The notes: generated from the sequence alone by a model not told the origin. Positions 39,597 to 53,255 are shown, counted from the stretch's first letter. The stretch: DNA of 64,000 nt from Mycolicibacterium crocinum (GCF_022370635.2 NZ_CP092362.2:3596001-3660000); one strand, 5' to 3'. Program-made: numbers and translations.

Positions 39597-40517
39597 TCAC
39601 TGCCCCCGCCAGCCGGTGACCGGCAGGCGAAACTTGCGGACCAGCCGGTCAGTGAACGGCGCACTATCCAGCCGCACCCACTTCAACGGTGTCGTGCACT
39701 TGGTCACCTCGAGCCGTCCGCCCGCCGGCACCCGCATCTCGCGGCGGCCGTCACAGAACACCAGCGCCTCGTGGCTGTCGTCCTCGATCTCGATCGCGAT
39801 CAACGCGGTAGGGCTGGTGACCATCGGACGCGCGAACAACGCGTGGGCATTGTTGGGCACCACGATGATTGCCTCCAGGTCCGGCCACACCACCGGCCCG
39901 CCGGCGGAAAACGCGTAGGCGGTCGACCCGGTGGGGCTGGAAACCAGCACACCATCGCAACCGAAGGACGACACCGGCCGGCCGTCGATTTCCAGGACGA
40001 CACCGATCACCCCGAGCCGCGCACCCTTCTCGAGGCTGGCCTCGTTCAGCGCCCACCCGCGAGTGATGACCTCTCCGTTGGCCCGTACGGCGATATCGAG
40101 CGTCATCCGTTCCTCGACGCGGTAGCTGCGGTCGACGACGTGTTCGAGGACGGTGTCGATGGCTTCGGCTTCGGCCTCAGCGAGAAAGCCGATACGGCCG
40201 AGGTTGATGCCGAGGACCGGGATCTCGGCGTTGCGCGCCAATTCGGCGGCCCGCAGGAAGGTTCCGTCACCGCCGAGGACGAGCACCAGCTCGCACCCGA
40301 CGGCCGCATTGGCGTCGGCGTCGACCACCTCGGTGGTCGAGCCCACCGCGTGCATGTCATTCGGATCGAAATGCGAGGCCCGGTCGACAGCTTCGGCGGA
40401 CAGCAACCGCAGCGTAATGCCGTTGTCGCCCAACACCTTTTCCACCCGACGAGCCGTCTCGGTGGCTTCATCGCGGCCATTGTTCACGACGAGCAGGATC
40501 GCCCGCTCAGAAGTCAT
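39597..40517 (-). CDS. nadK: NAD kinase
   Basis: 306 residues from the ATG at 40517, overlapping the tlyA stop by 4 nt. 'LVLVLGGDGTFLRAAELA' with GGDG at 82-85, 'GINLGRIGFLAEAE', 'ALNEASLEKG', and 'GCDGVLVSSPTGSTAYAFSAGGPVV' are the NAD kinase motifs. Produces NADP. The mycobacterial enzyme (PpnK, Rv1695) uses polyphosphate as well as ATP. The tlyA-nadK-recN order is conserved across actinobacteria. Confidence 0.97.
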   Translation of the reverse strand: MTSERAILLVVNNGRDEATETARRVEKVLGDNGITLRLLSAEAVDRASHFDPNDMHAVGSTTEVVDADANAAVGCELVLVLGGDGTFLRAAELARNAEIPVLGINLGRIGFLAEAEAEAIDTVLEHVVDRSYRVEERMTLDIAVRANGEVITRGWALNEASLEKGARLGVIGVVLEIDGRPVSSFGCDGVLVSSPTGSTAYAFSAGGPVVWPDLEAIIVVPNNAHALFARPMVTSPTALIAIEIEDDSHEALVFCDGRREMRVPAGGRLEVTKCTTPLKWVRLDSAPFTDRLVRKFRLPVTGWRGQ

Positions 40518-41323
40518 TGCGGTCCTTCCGCGACGGCGCGGCGTACCGCGGCGTCCAGTTCGTCTCCGTGCAACCCGTTGTCCGTTTCGGCGCGCAGCAG
40601 GAGAAAGTATTCGACATTGCCCGACGGGCCGGGCAGCGGGCTCGCGGTGGCGCCGACCGTCTGCCAACCGAGCTCCCCGGCGCGGGCGGCGACGGCCAGC
40701 ACCGCGGCGGTCCGCAGTGCCGGATCGGACACCACACCACCGGCGCCGACCTGCTCGCGCCCGACCTCGAACTGTGGCTTCACCATGGGAACGATATCGG
40801 CGCGGGCCGACGCGCAGGCAGTCAGTGCGGGCAGCACCGTGGATAACGAGATGAACGACAAGTCCGACACCACGAGATCGACGGGGCCGCCGATCGCCTC
40901 AGGCGTCAGATCACGGACGTTGGTGCGCTCGATGACAGTCACCCGCGGATCCGAGCGCAGCGACCAGGCCAGCTGCCCGTAACCGACGTCGACGGCCACG
41001 ACTTCGGCCGCGCCACGGTCCAGCAGCACCTCGGTGAAGCCCCCGGTCGATGCACCGGCGTCCAAGCACCGCCGCCCGACCGGGTCGATACCGAAGGCGT
41101 CCAAGGCGCCGATCAGCTTGTGGGCGCCGCGGGACACCCAGGTGCGCTCGTCACTGGCGTCGACGGTGAGGTTGGCGGTGACGGCCACCGCGGTGGCGGG
41201 TTTGACCGCCCGCATGCCGTCGATGCTGACCCGGCCCGCGCCGATGAGTTCGGCGGCCTGCTGTCGTGAACGTGCCAAGCCGCGACGGACCAGCTCAGCG
41301 TCAACCCGGGCACGCCGCGTCAT
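40514..41323 (-). CDS. tlyA: TlyA, 16S/23S rRNA 2'-O-methyltransferase
   Basis: 269 residues. N-terminal S4 domain ('RVDAELVRRGLARSRQQAAELIGAGRVSIDG', 6-36). FtsJ-like SAM domain with 'WVSRGAHKLIGALDAF' (catalytic Lys), 'CLDAGASTGGFTEVLLDRGA' (SAM site), 'DLVVSDLSFISL' (catalytic Asp) and 'MVKPQFEVGRE' (catalytic Lys). The mycobacterial enzyme methylates C1409 of 16S and C1920 of 23S rRNA and gives sensitivity to capreomycin and viomycin. Full length, so susceptibility by this route should be intact. Confidence 0.97.
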   Translation of the reverse strand: MTRRARVDAELVRRGLARSRQQAAELIGAGRVSIDGMRAVKPATAVAVTANLTVDASDERTWVSRGAHKLIGALDAFGIDPVGRRCLDAGASTGGFTEVLLDRGAAEVVAVDVGYGQLAWSLRSDPRVTVIERTNVRDLTPEAIGGPVDLVVSDLSFISLSTVLPALTACASARADIVPMVKPQFEVGREQVGAGGVVSDPALRTAAVLAVAARAGELGWQTVGATASPLPGPSGNVEYFLLLRAETDNGLHGDELDAAVRRAVAEGPQ

Positions 41324-41331
41324 GCGCGAAC

Positions 41332-41520
41332 TCAGCCCTTCTCCACCGATTCCAGCGCATTGACCAGGATCTGGTGCGCTTCCTCGAGCTGCCGTCCGAC
41401 GGCGTCGATATCGACACCGGCGACGTCGGCGCTGTCCGGGTCGACGCTGGGCAGCTGAGCCAGCACGGCGTCGATGTCGGCGCGGATCTGTTCGGGGTCG
41501 GTGTTCATGTCACCGTTCAC
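41332..41520 (-). CDS. Small conserved hypothetical protein (Rv1693-like)
   Basis: 62 residues from GTG 41520 (GTGA overlap with the HAD stop); the ATG four codons later, at 41508, is an alternative. Strongly acidic with no hydrophobic segment: 'PEQIRADIDAVLAQLPSVDPDSADVAGVDIDAVGRQLEEAHQILVNALESVEKG'-type composition predicts two helices and a cytoplasmic protein. Its place between the HAD phosphatase and tlyA matches Rv1693 by synteny. Function unknown. The 8-nt gap to tlyA and the overlap upstream indicate one transcript. Confidence 0.75.
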   Translation of the reverse strand: MNGDMNTDPEQIRADIDAVLAQLPSVDPDSADVAGVDIDAVGRQLEEAHQILVNALESVEKG

Positions 41521-42542
41521 GCTAGCTGATCCTGAGCCGTCAGCAGGGACCAGCGCTGCAGCGCGGCGCGTGCGGTGTCGTCACCGGCTCGCACGGCGAG
41601 CTGGCGTCCGTTCCCGGCGGCGTCCCACACCGCCCGCGCGGTGGCGCGGACCACCGAGAGGCCGTCCTGGCTTTCATCTGCAGCCGCCGCCGTCACAGTG
41701 ACCGCGCCATCGGCGACCTCAACCCGCCACGCGGCTTGTTCGGCGACCTCCAGGTTCTCCGGGCCGGTGTGCAGATCCCGAAGGTCGGCACCGATGTAGG
41801 TGGGCCGCTGCTTGGGCACCGCGTGCACCGCCTCGGCGGCCGTGCTGACCCCGCACAACACCATGAGGCTGGGCAGATCGGTGGCATTCGCGCCGGCAAT
41901 ATCGGTGTCGAGGCGGTCACCGACCACCAGTGGCGTGTCAAATGACCCCCGCGCCAACGCATCCCGCATCAGGGCGGGAGCTGGCTTGCCGGCCACCTGG
42001 TAATCGGCGTCGGTGGCGGTGCGCAACGCGGCGACCATCGAACCGTTTCCGGGGAGCAGTCCCCGCTCGGTGGGCAGCGTGCGGTCGACGTTGGCAGCGA
42101 CCCACAGTGCCCCGGACCGGATGGCGAGCGCAGCCTCGGCCAGGTCCGGCCATGCTGTCGTCGTCGAGTGCCCCTGCACGACGGCAACGGGCTCGTCGTC
42201 GAAGCGTCGGACCGGCGTCAGACCGACGGCCTCGACCTCACCGGCCAGCGCGTCGGTGCCGACGATCAGCACCTTCGAGCCGGGCTCCAGCTGCTGAGCA
42301 AGCAGGCGAGCCGCGCTCTGGGCACTGGTCACCACATCGGCGGCATCCGCGGTGAACCCGAGCTCGCGCAGATGGGCAGCCACGTCGTCAGCAGCGCGGG
42401 AGGCGTTGTTGGTGACGAACAGTTTGCGAATCTGGGCGGTGTCGAGGGCGTCGATGGCACCTTCGGTCGGCGCATGCCCGCGGAACACAGTGCCGTCCAA
42501 GTCGAGCAGCAGGCAATCATGTTGCTGCACAAGGGTTGTCAC
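41517..42542 (-). CDS. HAD-IIA phosphatase (NagD-like)
   Basis: 341 residues from GTG 42542, placed 1 nt after the upstream stop. 'CLLLDLDGTVFRG' carries the nucleophile D14 and acid D16, then 'LFVTNNASRAADDVA' (motif II), and 'KPAPALMRDALARGSFDTPLVVGDRLDTDIAGANATDLPSLMVLCGVS' gives motifs III and IV and the cap of HAD-IIA. Homologue of Rv1692, reported as a glycerol-3-phosphate phosphatase acting in glycerophospholipid recycling. The C-terminal ~75 residues beyond the HAD fold are an extension typical of mycobacterial members. Confidence 0.92.
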   Translation of the reverse strand: MTTLVQQHDCLLLDLDGTVFRGHAPTEGAIDALDTAQIRKLFVTNNASRAADDVAAHLRELGFTADAADVVTSAQSAARLLAQQLEPGSKVLIVGTDALAGEVEAVGLTPVRRFDDEPVAVVQGHSTTTAWPDLAEAALAIRSGALWVAANVDRTLPTERGLLPGNGSMVAALRTATDADYQVAGKPAPALMRDALARGSFDTPLVVGDRLDTDIAGANATDLPSLMVLCGVSTAAEAVHAVPKQRPTYIGADLRDLHTGPENLEVAEQAAWRVEVADGAVTVTAAAADESQDGLSVVRATARAVWDAAGNGRQLAVRAGDDTARAALQRWSLLTAQDQLA

Positions 42543-42543
42543 G

Positions 42544-43380
42544 TCAGGCCAGCTCGCTGACCCGGTCTTCGGCGTCGGTGACGCCGTCGATGTCGGCCGC
42601 GGCAGCGTGGATGAACCACTGCAGCGCCTCATCACCTCGATCGAGCGCGAGCAGCGTCTCGGCATAGGCGTAGAACAGGCGAGCGGCGGTCGATCCGGTG
42701 CGCGACGGATCTGGCTGCGGCGTGGACAGCACCACCAACGCCTGCTCCAGCTGACCGAGGTCGGCGCGGGCACCGGCGGCCACGATCCGCAGTTCGTCGG
42801 CGTCGTCGCCGGTGAGCTCGGCCGCTTCCGGGCTGCGAGCAAGTTCGATGGCGCGTTCGGGCCGGCCTACCCCGCGTTCGCAGTCGGCGATCAGAGGAAG
42901 CAGCTGCGACTTGCTGCCCATCCGGCGGGCGGCGCGGAACTCCGAGAGGGCCTGTGCCCAATCCCCGCACTGGTAGGCCGCGATACCGACGGCCTCGCGC
43001 ACCGCAGCGATGCGCCCGGAACGGGCGCGGGCGGCCTGCGCATGCTCGAGCGCGGCCTGCGGATCCTCGTCCAGCAATTCACCGGCCGCGACCAGATGGC
43101 GAGCCACCGTGTCGGCGGTCGACTTATCCAAAGTCGTGAGTTCGCCGCGGATTTCGGGCGAGAGTTGCTTGGCTTCGATGGTCGACGGAATGGCCGGTCC
43201 TGGCTGGCGCGGCGCCGCGTCCTCGCCGTCGCCGAAATGTTGCGGCTGGGCCGGACGGGCACGACCCGGACCCGACCGGCGCGGGGCACTGCCGCCCCGA
43301 CGGTCGCGGTTCCCGGCGCCGGCTCCCGCGGGACGACGCGGCGGACGTCCGCCGGAATTGCCTTGCCTGTCATCGACCAC
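42544..43380 (-). CDS. TPR-like conserved protein (Rv1691-like)
   Basis: 278 residues from GTG 43380. The first ~60 residues are basic and Gly/Pro/Arg-rich (low complexity). The rest is helical with repeats resembling tetratricopeptides: 'HLVAAGELLDEDPQAALEHAQAARA', 'GIAAYQCGDWAQALSEFRAARRMG', 'PLIADCERGVGRPERAIELA', 'LFYAYAETLLALDRGDEALQWFIHAAAAD'. First gene after the rrn terminator, and the start of the tightly packed series leading to recN. Function unknown; the basic tail could contact RNA. Confidence 0.8.
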   Translation of the reverse strand: MVDDRQGNSGGRPPRRPAGAGAGNRDRRGGSAPRRSGPGRARPAQPQHFGDGEDAAPRQPGPAIPSTIEAKQLSPEIRGELTTLDKSTADTVARHLVAAGELLDEDPQAALEHAQAARARSGRIAAVREAVGIAAYQCGDWAQALSEFRAARRMGSKSQLLPLIADCERGVGRPERAIELARSPEAAELTGDDADELRIVAAGARADLGQLEQALVVLSTPQPDPSRTGSTAARLFYAYAETLLALDRGDEALQWFIHAAAADIDGVTDAEDRVSELA

Positions 43381-43458
43381 CTGTAAAGGATACGGGCAGC
43401 GGTCAGACAGTCACAATTCGGATAAACCACACCGTAATGGAATTCGATAAAAGAAATG

Positions 43459-43490
43459 GAAACGCCCCCCGATTTCTCGGGGGGCGTTTC
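43459..43490 (-). terminator. Intrinsic terminator of the rrn operon
   Basis: Perfect 14-bp stem GAAACGCCCCCCGA / TCGGGGGGCGTTTC with a TTTC loop, 10 nt beyond the 5S gene. Read on the minus strand the stem is followed by TTTCTTTT-rich sequence (complement of 43446-43458), giving a U-tract, rare for mycobacterial terminators but usual after rrn. Confidence 0.93.
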
Positions 43491-43500
43491 ACTAAATTGT

Positions 43501-43615
43501 GTTCGGCGGTGTCCTACTTTTCCACCCGTGTGGGTAGTATCATCGGCGCTGGTAGGCTTAGCTTCCGGGTTCGGGATGGGACCGGGCGTTTCCCTGCCGC
43601 TATGGCCGCCGTAAC
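43501..43615 (-). rRNA. rrf: 5S ribosomal RNA
   Basis: The minus strand begins GTTACGGCGGCCATAGCGG and ends CACCGCCGAAC, so the two ends pair as the 5S helix I. About 115 nt, with the conserved CCCGGTCCCATCCCGAACC region. Separated from 23S by a spacer of about 140 nt with no tRNA. Confidence 0.96.
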
Positions 43616-43755
43616 TCTATTCACTTTTCAGTGACCCCTTGTGGGGGAAACTTTAGTTTTGGTGGTGGGGTGCAGTGTGTCTGCTGGATTGTGGTTGCGG
43701 GCGTTGATGTGCGTCTTTACAGTTTTCCGAAAACAATGGTTGTTTGTTTTGGTTG

Positions 43756-48763
<5,008 letters not shown>

Positions 48764-49079
48764 CCCCTCGCAAAACGAGGCAGAATTCGAATCAGAACAA
48801 TCTGACCAAAGCAAGACACCAAACACTTGGCATCAAAAAACCACACCCCAACACGGGGGTATCAGAGCATGGCAAAAAACAACAACAAACAAAAACCACC
48901 AAACACACTATTGAGTTCTCAAACAACACACCCCAGTCACCCACTCGACCGCGCAGTAATCCCGCGACCCGAAGGCCGCGTAGATATCGTGCGGACAAGA
49001 GGAACAAACCTGTTACCAGGTTTGATTCCCGGGAGGTCTTCGCGCTCTCCGGCTTGGCCGGGCCGCTCTGACTTGGAAT
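48764..49079 (-). other. rrn leader (5' external transcribed spacer)
   Basis: About 316 nt between the promoter and 16S. It contains a hairpin CCTCG-CAAAA-CGAGG (48766-48780) next to the 16S 5' end, and the palindrome TTGAG-TT-CTCAA (48911-48922) inside the AAC-rich motif that mycobacteria conserve in pre-16S leaders. An 8-bp hairpin CAAACCTG-TTAC-CAGGTTTG (49005-49024) lies nearer the promoter. These are presumably antitermination and RNase III processing elements. No gene. Confidence 0.75.
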
Positions 49080-49108
49080 AAGTTACAGACGAGCTAACGG
49101 CGAGTCAA
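49080..49108 (-). promoter_or_regulatory. rrn promoter (TTGACT-17-TAACTT)
   Basis: On the minus strand TTGACT (49108-49103) is followed after 17 nt by TAACTT (49085-49080). The -35 matches the sigma-A consensus in five of six positions. The element lies between the tyrS stop and the leader, about 320 nt before mature 16S, as for the tyrS-linked rrnB promoter of fast-growing mycobacteria. No second promoter with comparable match was found. Confidence 0.8.
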
Positions 49109-49148
49109 ATCGCCTGCTAGATCGGCGTTTCGCCGCAGCTCCGAAGCC

Positions 49149-50420
49149 TCAAACCCGCTGCACCCCAGCGATATTCCGCTTCCCGCGCCGCAGGACCAGC
49201 CAGCGCCCGTGGAGGAAGTGGGACGGTTGTGCCACCCAATCCTCACTGTCGATCTTCTCGTTGTTGACCGAGACACCACCCTCGGCGATCGTCCGCTTGG
49301 CGGCACCCTTGCTCGCCGAGAGTCCGGTGGCCACCAACAGGTCGACGATGCCGTCCGCGCCCCCGGGCCCGAGCTCGGCCACCGAGGTCTCCCGCAACGC
49401 CGCCGCCAGGGTCGGTTCATCGAGCCGCGACAGCTCGCCGCGGCCGAACAACGCCTGTGATGCGTGCTCCACCGCCTCGGTCGCGGTCCGACCATGCACC
49501 AAGGTGGTGAGTTCCTGGGCCAGCCGGCGCTGTCCGGCCCGCTCATGCGGGCGTTCCGCGGTGGCCTGTGCCAGCTCGGCCAGTTCGTCGGCCGACAAGA
49601 ACGTGAACCAACGCAGGTACTTGACCACGTCGGCGTCGGCGGTGTTGACGAAGTACTGGTACCAGGCATAAGGGCTGGTCATTTCAGGATCCAGCCACAG
49701 GCTGCCGCCGCCGGTGGACTTGCCGAATTTCGTCCCGTCGGCCGCGGTGACCAGCGGCACCGTCAGCGCATGGACGCCTGCGCCGAGCGTCTGGCGCACC
49801 AGCCGCACGCCCGCGATGATGTTGCCCCACTGATCGGAACCGCCGATCTGCAGCGAGCAGCCGTAGCGCCGGTGCAGTTCCACGTAGTCGTTCGCCTGCA
49901 GGAGCATGTAGCTGAACTCCGTGTAGGAGATGCCGTCGCCCTCGAGCCGGCGCCGAATCGTGTCCCGGTCGAGCATCACATTGACCGAAAAATGCTTTCC
50001 GACGTCGCGTAGGAAATCGATCGCGCTCAGCTGAGCGGTCCAGTTCAGGTTGTTCTCCACCACCGCACCGCTGGGCGAGTCGTCGAAGTCGACGAACCGC
50101 TCCAGCTGCCCACGGATCCGTTCGGCCCACTGCGCGACGGTGTCGGTGGTGTTCATCGTCCGCTCGCCGGTGTCACGAGGATCACCGATCATGCCCGTGG
50201 CGCCGCCGGCCAACACGATCGGTCGGTGCCCGGCCCGCTGGAATCGCCGAAGTGTGAGCAACGGCACCAGGTTTCCCGCGTGCAGGCTCGGCGCGGTCGG
50301 ATCGAATCCGCAATAGACGGTCATCGGTGGCTGCGCGGCCGCGGCGGCGAGCGCGTCGATATCGGTCGACTGCGCAATCAGCTCGCGCCAACCCAACTCA
50401 TCGAGAATCGTCGTGCCCAT
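49149..50420 (-). CDS. tyrS: Tyrosyl-tRNA synthetase
   Basis: 423 residues from the ATG at 50420 (MGTTILDELGWR) with GGAAGA upstream; the GTG-like extension six codons earlier is less likely. Class I features: 'GFDPTAPSLHAGNLVPL' with HAGN (47-50, HIGH equivalent), 'GGSDQWGNI' tyrosine site and 'KFGKS' (231-235, KMSKS equivalent). C-terminal S4 domain: 'SASKGAAKRTIAEGGVSVNNEKI'. The gene precedes the rrn operon on the same strand; its stop is 40 nt before the rrn -35 box, so readthrough could add to rRNA transcription. Confidence 0.97.
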   Translation of the reverse strand: MGTTILDELGWRELIAQSTDIDALAAAAAQPPMTVYCGFDPTAPSLHAGNLVPLLTLRRFQRAGHRPIVLAGGATGMIGDPRDTGERTMNTTDTVAQWAERIRGQLERFVDFDDSPSGAVVENNLNWTAQLSAIDFLRDVGKHFSVNVMLDRDTIRRRLEGDGISYTEFSYMLLQANDYVELHRRYGCSLQIGGSDQWGNIIAGVRLVRQTLGAGVHALTVPLVTAADGTKFGKSTGGGSLWLDPEMTSPYAWYQYFVNTADADVVKYLRWFTFLSADELAELAQATAERPHERAGQRRLAQELTTLVHGRTATEAVEHASQALFGRGELSRLDEPTLAAALRETSVAELGPGGADGIVDLLVATGLSASKGAAKRTIAEGGVSVNNEKIDSEDWVAQPSHFLHGRWLVLRRGKRNIAGVQRV

Positions 50421-50447
50421 GCGTTGATCTTCCCGCATGGGCAGCGC

Positions 50448-51062
50448 TCAGTCGCTCGCGCCCGGGATCGGCGCGCGGGGACTGCGGCGGTAGGCCGACA
50501 CTTCCGGCCGTCCGGTGAGCCACAATCGCCACGGCCGATCGGCCGCCTGGGACACCCCGACCCGCGGGCCCACACTCTCCGCGCCACCCGCTTCGCCGAG
50601 CTGCACCGTCACCGGAGACGCCGGATCGAAGACATCCACGCCGTTGTCCTCCATCCCGATGCCCAGCGCCGAGCACAGGTTGCCCGGGCCGCGGGCCAGC
50701 GCCGTCGGCCGCACCAGCGGGCCACGGCGGACCTGCGCCACGTCTAGCCCCGACTCGATCGCCGCCGCCCGCAGCAGCACCGCCGCAGCCGTACCGGCCG
50801 GGCCGCACGACACATTGGCGCATACGTGGATGCCGTGGCTTCGATATGTATAGAGGTGCCCGGCCGGGCCGAACATCACCGCGTTGCGGATGCCCGGCCC
50901 CCGATACGAATGCGCCGACGCATCCGGCCACGGCCCGTCCGGCGGGCCGCCGTACGCCTCTACCTCGACAATCAGCGCGCTGACCCCGCGGCAGCTGATG
51001 ACGCCGCCGAGCAACAGCCGTGCCGCCGAGACCGGGTCGGTGTCCAGCTGATCGGCGCTCAT
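50448..51062 (-). CDS. mpg: 3-methyladenine DNA glycosylase (AAG type)
   Basis: 204 residues from the ATG at 51062 (MSADQLDTDPVSAARLLLGG); an upstream ATG adds eight residues. 'VEVEAYGGPPDGPWPDASAHSYRG' contains the catalytic Glu of the alkyladenine glycosylase family. 'GHLYTYRSHGIHVCANVSCGP' is the DNA-intercalating Tyr/Arg segment, and 'LARGPGNLCSALGI' follows. C-terminal 'GPRVGVSQAADRPWRLW' is the usual ending. Excises 3-methyladenine and related bases. 27-nt gap before tyrS on the same strand. Confidence 0.95.
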   Translation of the reverse strand: MSADQLDTDPVSAARLLLGGVISCRGVSALIVEVEAYGGPPDGPWPDASAHSYRGPGIRNAVMFGPAGHLYTYRSHGIHVCANVSCGPAGTAAAVLLRAAAIESGLDVAQVRRGPLVRPTALARGPGNLCSALGIGMEDNGVDVFDPASPVTVQLGEAGGAESVGPRVGVSQAADRPWRLWLTGRPEVSAYRRSPRAPIPGASD

Positions 51063-51112
51063 CACAAGAAATTCTGCCCGAGGCATTGACCGGGCCTCCG
51101 GCGGGGAGGATT

Positions 51113-51146
51113 ATTCATCACGTGATGAGTTCATCGAGTGATGAAT
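51113..51146. promoter_or_regulatory. Two tandem TTCATC/GATGAA palindromes over the start of the ABC exporter operon
   Basis: TCATCACGTGATGA (51115-51128) is a perfect 14-bp palindrome. TTCATC-GAGT-GATGAA (51130-51145) follows, and the whole 34-bp block is bounded by ATTCATCA and TGATGAAT. Four half-sites cover the ATG of the ATPase gene. The operon ends with a TetR gene, so this is most likely its operator. Confidence 0.8.
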
Positions 51147-51886
51147 TAGCGACCGGCCGCGCTGAGCCGGCCGTCCGTATCGAGAACCTGCGCGTGGTCC
51201 GCGGTAAACGGGTCGCGCTGCACGACTTCTCGGTGACGATCCCCCGCGGTTCGATCACCGGACTGCTCGGCCCATCGGGCTGCGGCAAGACGACCCTGAT
51301 GCGCAGCATCGTCGGCACCCAGATCGTCGCGTCGGGCACCGTCACCGTTCTCGGGCATCCGGCCGGCTCCCCCGCACTTCGTCACCGGGTCGGCTACGTC
51401 ACCCAGGACCCGACGATCTACAACGACCTCCGGGTCATCGACAACGTCCGCTATTTCGCGGCGCTCTACGGCACCCCGGCGCAATCGGCCGACCGCGCCA
51501 TCGACGACGTCGGACTGCGCGATCACGCCGGGGCCTACTGCGGCAACCTATCCGGCGGCCAGCGCACCCGGGTGTCGCTGGCGTGCGCTCTGGTCTGCCA
51601 CCCCGACCTGCTAGTGCTCGACGAACCGACGGTCGGCCTGGACCCCGTACTGCGCGTGGACCTGTGGGCCCAATTCGACGAACTGGCCCGGCACGGCACC
51701 ACCCTGCTGGTGTCCAGTCACGTGATGGACGAGGCCGACCACTGCGCCGGCCTGCTGCTCATGCGCGAAGGCCGGCTCCTGGCCCACACCACCCCCGCCC
51801 GACTGCGAGAGGACACCGGATGCACGTCACTGGAGGAAGCGTTCCTGTCCATCATCAGGCACAGCACCGCAGCGCCAGCACGCTGA
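51125..51886 (+). CDS. ABC transporter ATP-binding protein (drug-export type)
   Basis: 253 residues from the ATG at 51125; a GTG one codon earlier is possible, with GGGGAGG 11-14 nt upstream. Walker A 'GPSGCGKTT' (49-57), Q-loop 'YVTQDPTIYNDLRV', signature 'LSGGQRTRVSLACAL' (142-156), Walker B 'LLVLDEPTVGLDP' and H-loop 'LLVSSHVMDEADHC' are complete. ABC-2/DrrA-type exporters have this arrangement. The gene begins inside a TetR operator. Followed by the permease and TetR genes in one transcript. Homologue of Rv1687c by synteny. Confidence 0.94.
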   Translation: MSSSSDELATGRAEPAVRIENLRVVRGKRVALHDFSVTIPRGSITGLLGPSGCGKTTLMRSIVGTQIVASGTVTVLGHPAGSPALRHRVGYVTQDPTIYNDLRVIDNVRYFAALYGTPAQSADRAIDDVGLRDHAGAYCGNLSGGQRTRVSLACALVCHPDLLVLDEPTVGLDPVLRVDLWAQFDELARHGTTLLVSSHVMDEADHCAGLLLMREGRLLAHTTPARLREDTGCTSLEEAFLSIIRHSTAAPAR

Positions 51887-52638
51887 GCCCACGCGCCTAT
51901 CTGGCCACCACCGGCCGCATCCTGCGCCAGCTGCGCGCCGACCACCGAAGTGTCGCAATGATTCTCGTGGTGCCCAGCGCGGTGATCACGCTGATGTACT
52001 TCATGTTCGACGACGTGCCCAAGTTCCCCGGCGCGGTCTCGCCCTTCCAGACCGCGTGCCTGATCCTGCTCGGGCTGTTCCCGCTGTTCGTGATGTTTCT
52101 GATCACCTCGATCACCATGCAGCGCGAGCGGTCCTCGGGGACGTTGGAGCGCATCCTGACCACGCCGCTGCGCCGGCTGGATCTGCTGGCCGCCTACGGC
52201 ACCGCGTTTTCGGTCGCCGCCGCCGCGCAGGCGATCCTGGCCTGTGTCGTGTCGTTCTGGTTGCTGGGCTTTGACACCAAGGGCAGCCCGCTGTGGGTGT
52301 TCGTCATCGCCGTCATCAACGCCGTGCTGGGTGTCGGCCTCGGACTGTTGGCAAGTGCGTTCGCCCGGACCGAATTTCAGGCCGTACAGTTCATGCCCGT
52401 GGTTATCGTCCCGCAGTTGCTCCTGGCCGGAATCATCGTGCCGCGCAACCAGATGCCGACCTGGCTGGAGTGGATCAGCAACGCGATGCCGGCCAGCTAT
52501 GCCCTGGAGGCACTGCAACAGGTCAACGCCCACACCGACCTGACGACCATCGCGATCCGGGACATCTTCGTGGTCCTTGCCTTCGCGGTGGTGGCGATGG
52601 CCCTGGCAGCGGCGACCCTGCGGCGGCGCACCCCGTGA
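51820..52638 (+). CDS. ABC-2-type transporter permease
   Basis: 272 residues from ATG 51820, overlapping the ATPase gene by 67 nt; a later start is possible, but no better codon is seen before the first hydrophobic segment. Six hydrophobic segments: 'VAMILVVPSAVITLMYFMF', 'ACLILLGLFPLFVMFLITSI', 'AFSVAAAAQAILACVVSFWLLG', 'VFVIAVINAVLGVGLGLLASAF', 'VQFMPVVIVPQLLLAGIIVP', 'IFVVLAFAVVAMALAAATL'. 'MQRERSSGTLERILTTPLRRLDLL' is the ABC-2 elbow motif. Works with the ATPase in exporting an unknown drug or lipid. Confidence 0.92.
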   Translation: MHVTGGSVPVHHQAQHRSASTLSPRAYLATTGRILRQLRADHRSVAMILVVPSAVITLMYFMFDDVPKFPGAVSPFQTACLILLGLFPLFVMFLITSITMQRERSSGTLERILTTPLRRLDLLAAYGTAFSVAAAAQAILACVVSFWLLGFDTKGSPLWVFVIAVINAVLGVGLGLLASAFARTEFQAVQFMPVVIVPQLLLAGIIVPRNQMPTWLEWISNAMPASYALEALQQVNAHTDLTTIAIRDIFVVLAFAVVAMALAAATLRRRTP

Positions 52639-53252
52639 CCGTAGAACCACGGCAGAACAAACGTCCCGGACGGCCCCGCGGCACCTCCGACACCCGCGAC
52701 CGGATCCTGACTAACGCACGAGAGTTGTTCGCCCGCAACGGAATCGACAAGACGTCGATCCGATCGATCGCCGCCGCCGCGGACGTCGACTCCGCACTGG
52801 TGCACCACTACTTTGGCACCAAGGAACAGTTGTTCGCCGCGGCGATCAACATTCCGATCGACCCCATGACCGTTCTTGTTCCGCTGCGCGACACCCCCAT
52901 CGAGGAGCTCGGCCGCGTGCTGCCGTCGATCCTGCTGCCGCTGTGGGATTCCGAGATGGGCGCGGGGCTCATCGCCACCATGCGCTCGCTGCTCGCCGGC
53001 GCCGATATCAGCCTGGTCCGGTCATTCCTGCAGGAGGTCATCACCGCCGAGGTCGCGCCGCGTGTGGACAACCCACCCGGCACCGGACGGCTGCGCGTGC
53101 AGTTCGTGGCCTCGCAACTGGTCGGTGTGGTCATGGCGCGCTACATCATCGGACTGGAGCCGTTCGCGTCGCTGGCACCGGAACAGATCGCCGAGACGAT
53201 CGCGCCGACCCTGCAGCGCTACCTCACCGAGGAGCTGCCCGCGCTGTCCTGA
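52635..53252 (+). CDS. TetR-family repressor of the ABC exporter operon
   Basis: 205 residues from GTG 52635, overlapping the permease stop by 4 nt. N terminus 'RPGRPRGTSDTRDRILTNARELFARNGIDKTSIRSIAAAADVDSALVHHYFGTKEQLFAAAI' is a TetR DNA-binding domain preceded by an Arg-rich arm. The C-terminal part (about 85-195) matches the TetR_C family with 'FVASQLVGVVMARYIIGLEPFASL'. Last gene of the operon, so repression would be autoregulatory, through the palindromes at the operon start. Confidence 0.93.
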   Translation: MTVEPRQNKRPGRPRGTSDTRDRILTNARELFARNGIDKTSIRSIAAAADVDSALVHHYFGTKEQLFAAAINIPIDPMTVLVPLRDTPIEELGRVLPSILLPLWDSEMGAGLIATMRSLLAGADISLVRSFLQEVITAEVAPRVDNPPGTGRLRVQFVASQLVGVVMARYIIGLEPFASLAPEQIAETIAPTLQRYLTEELPALS

Positions 53253-53255
53253 CCG

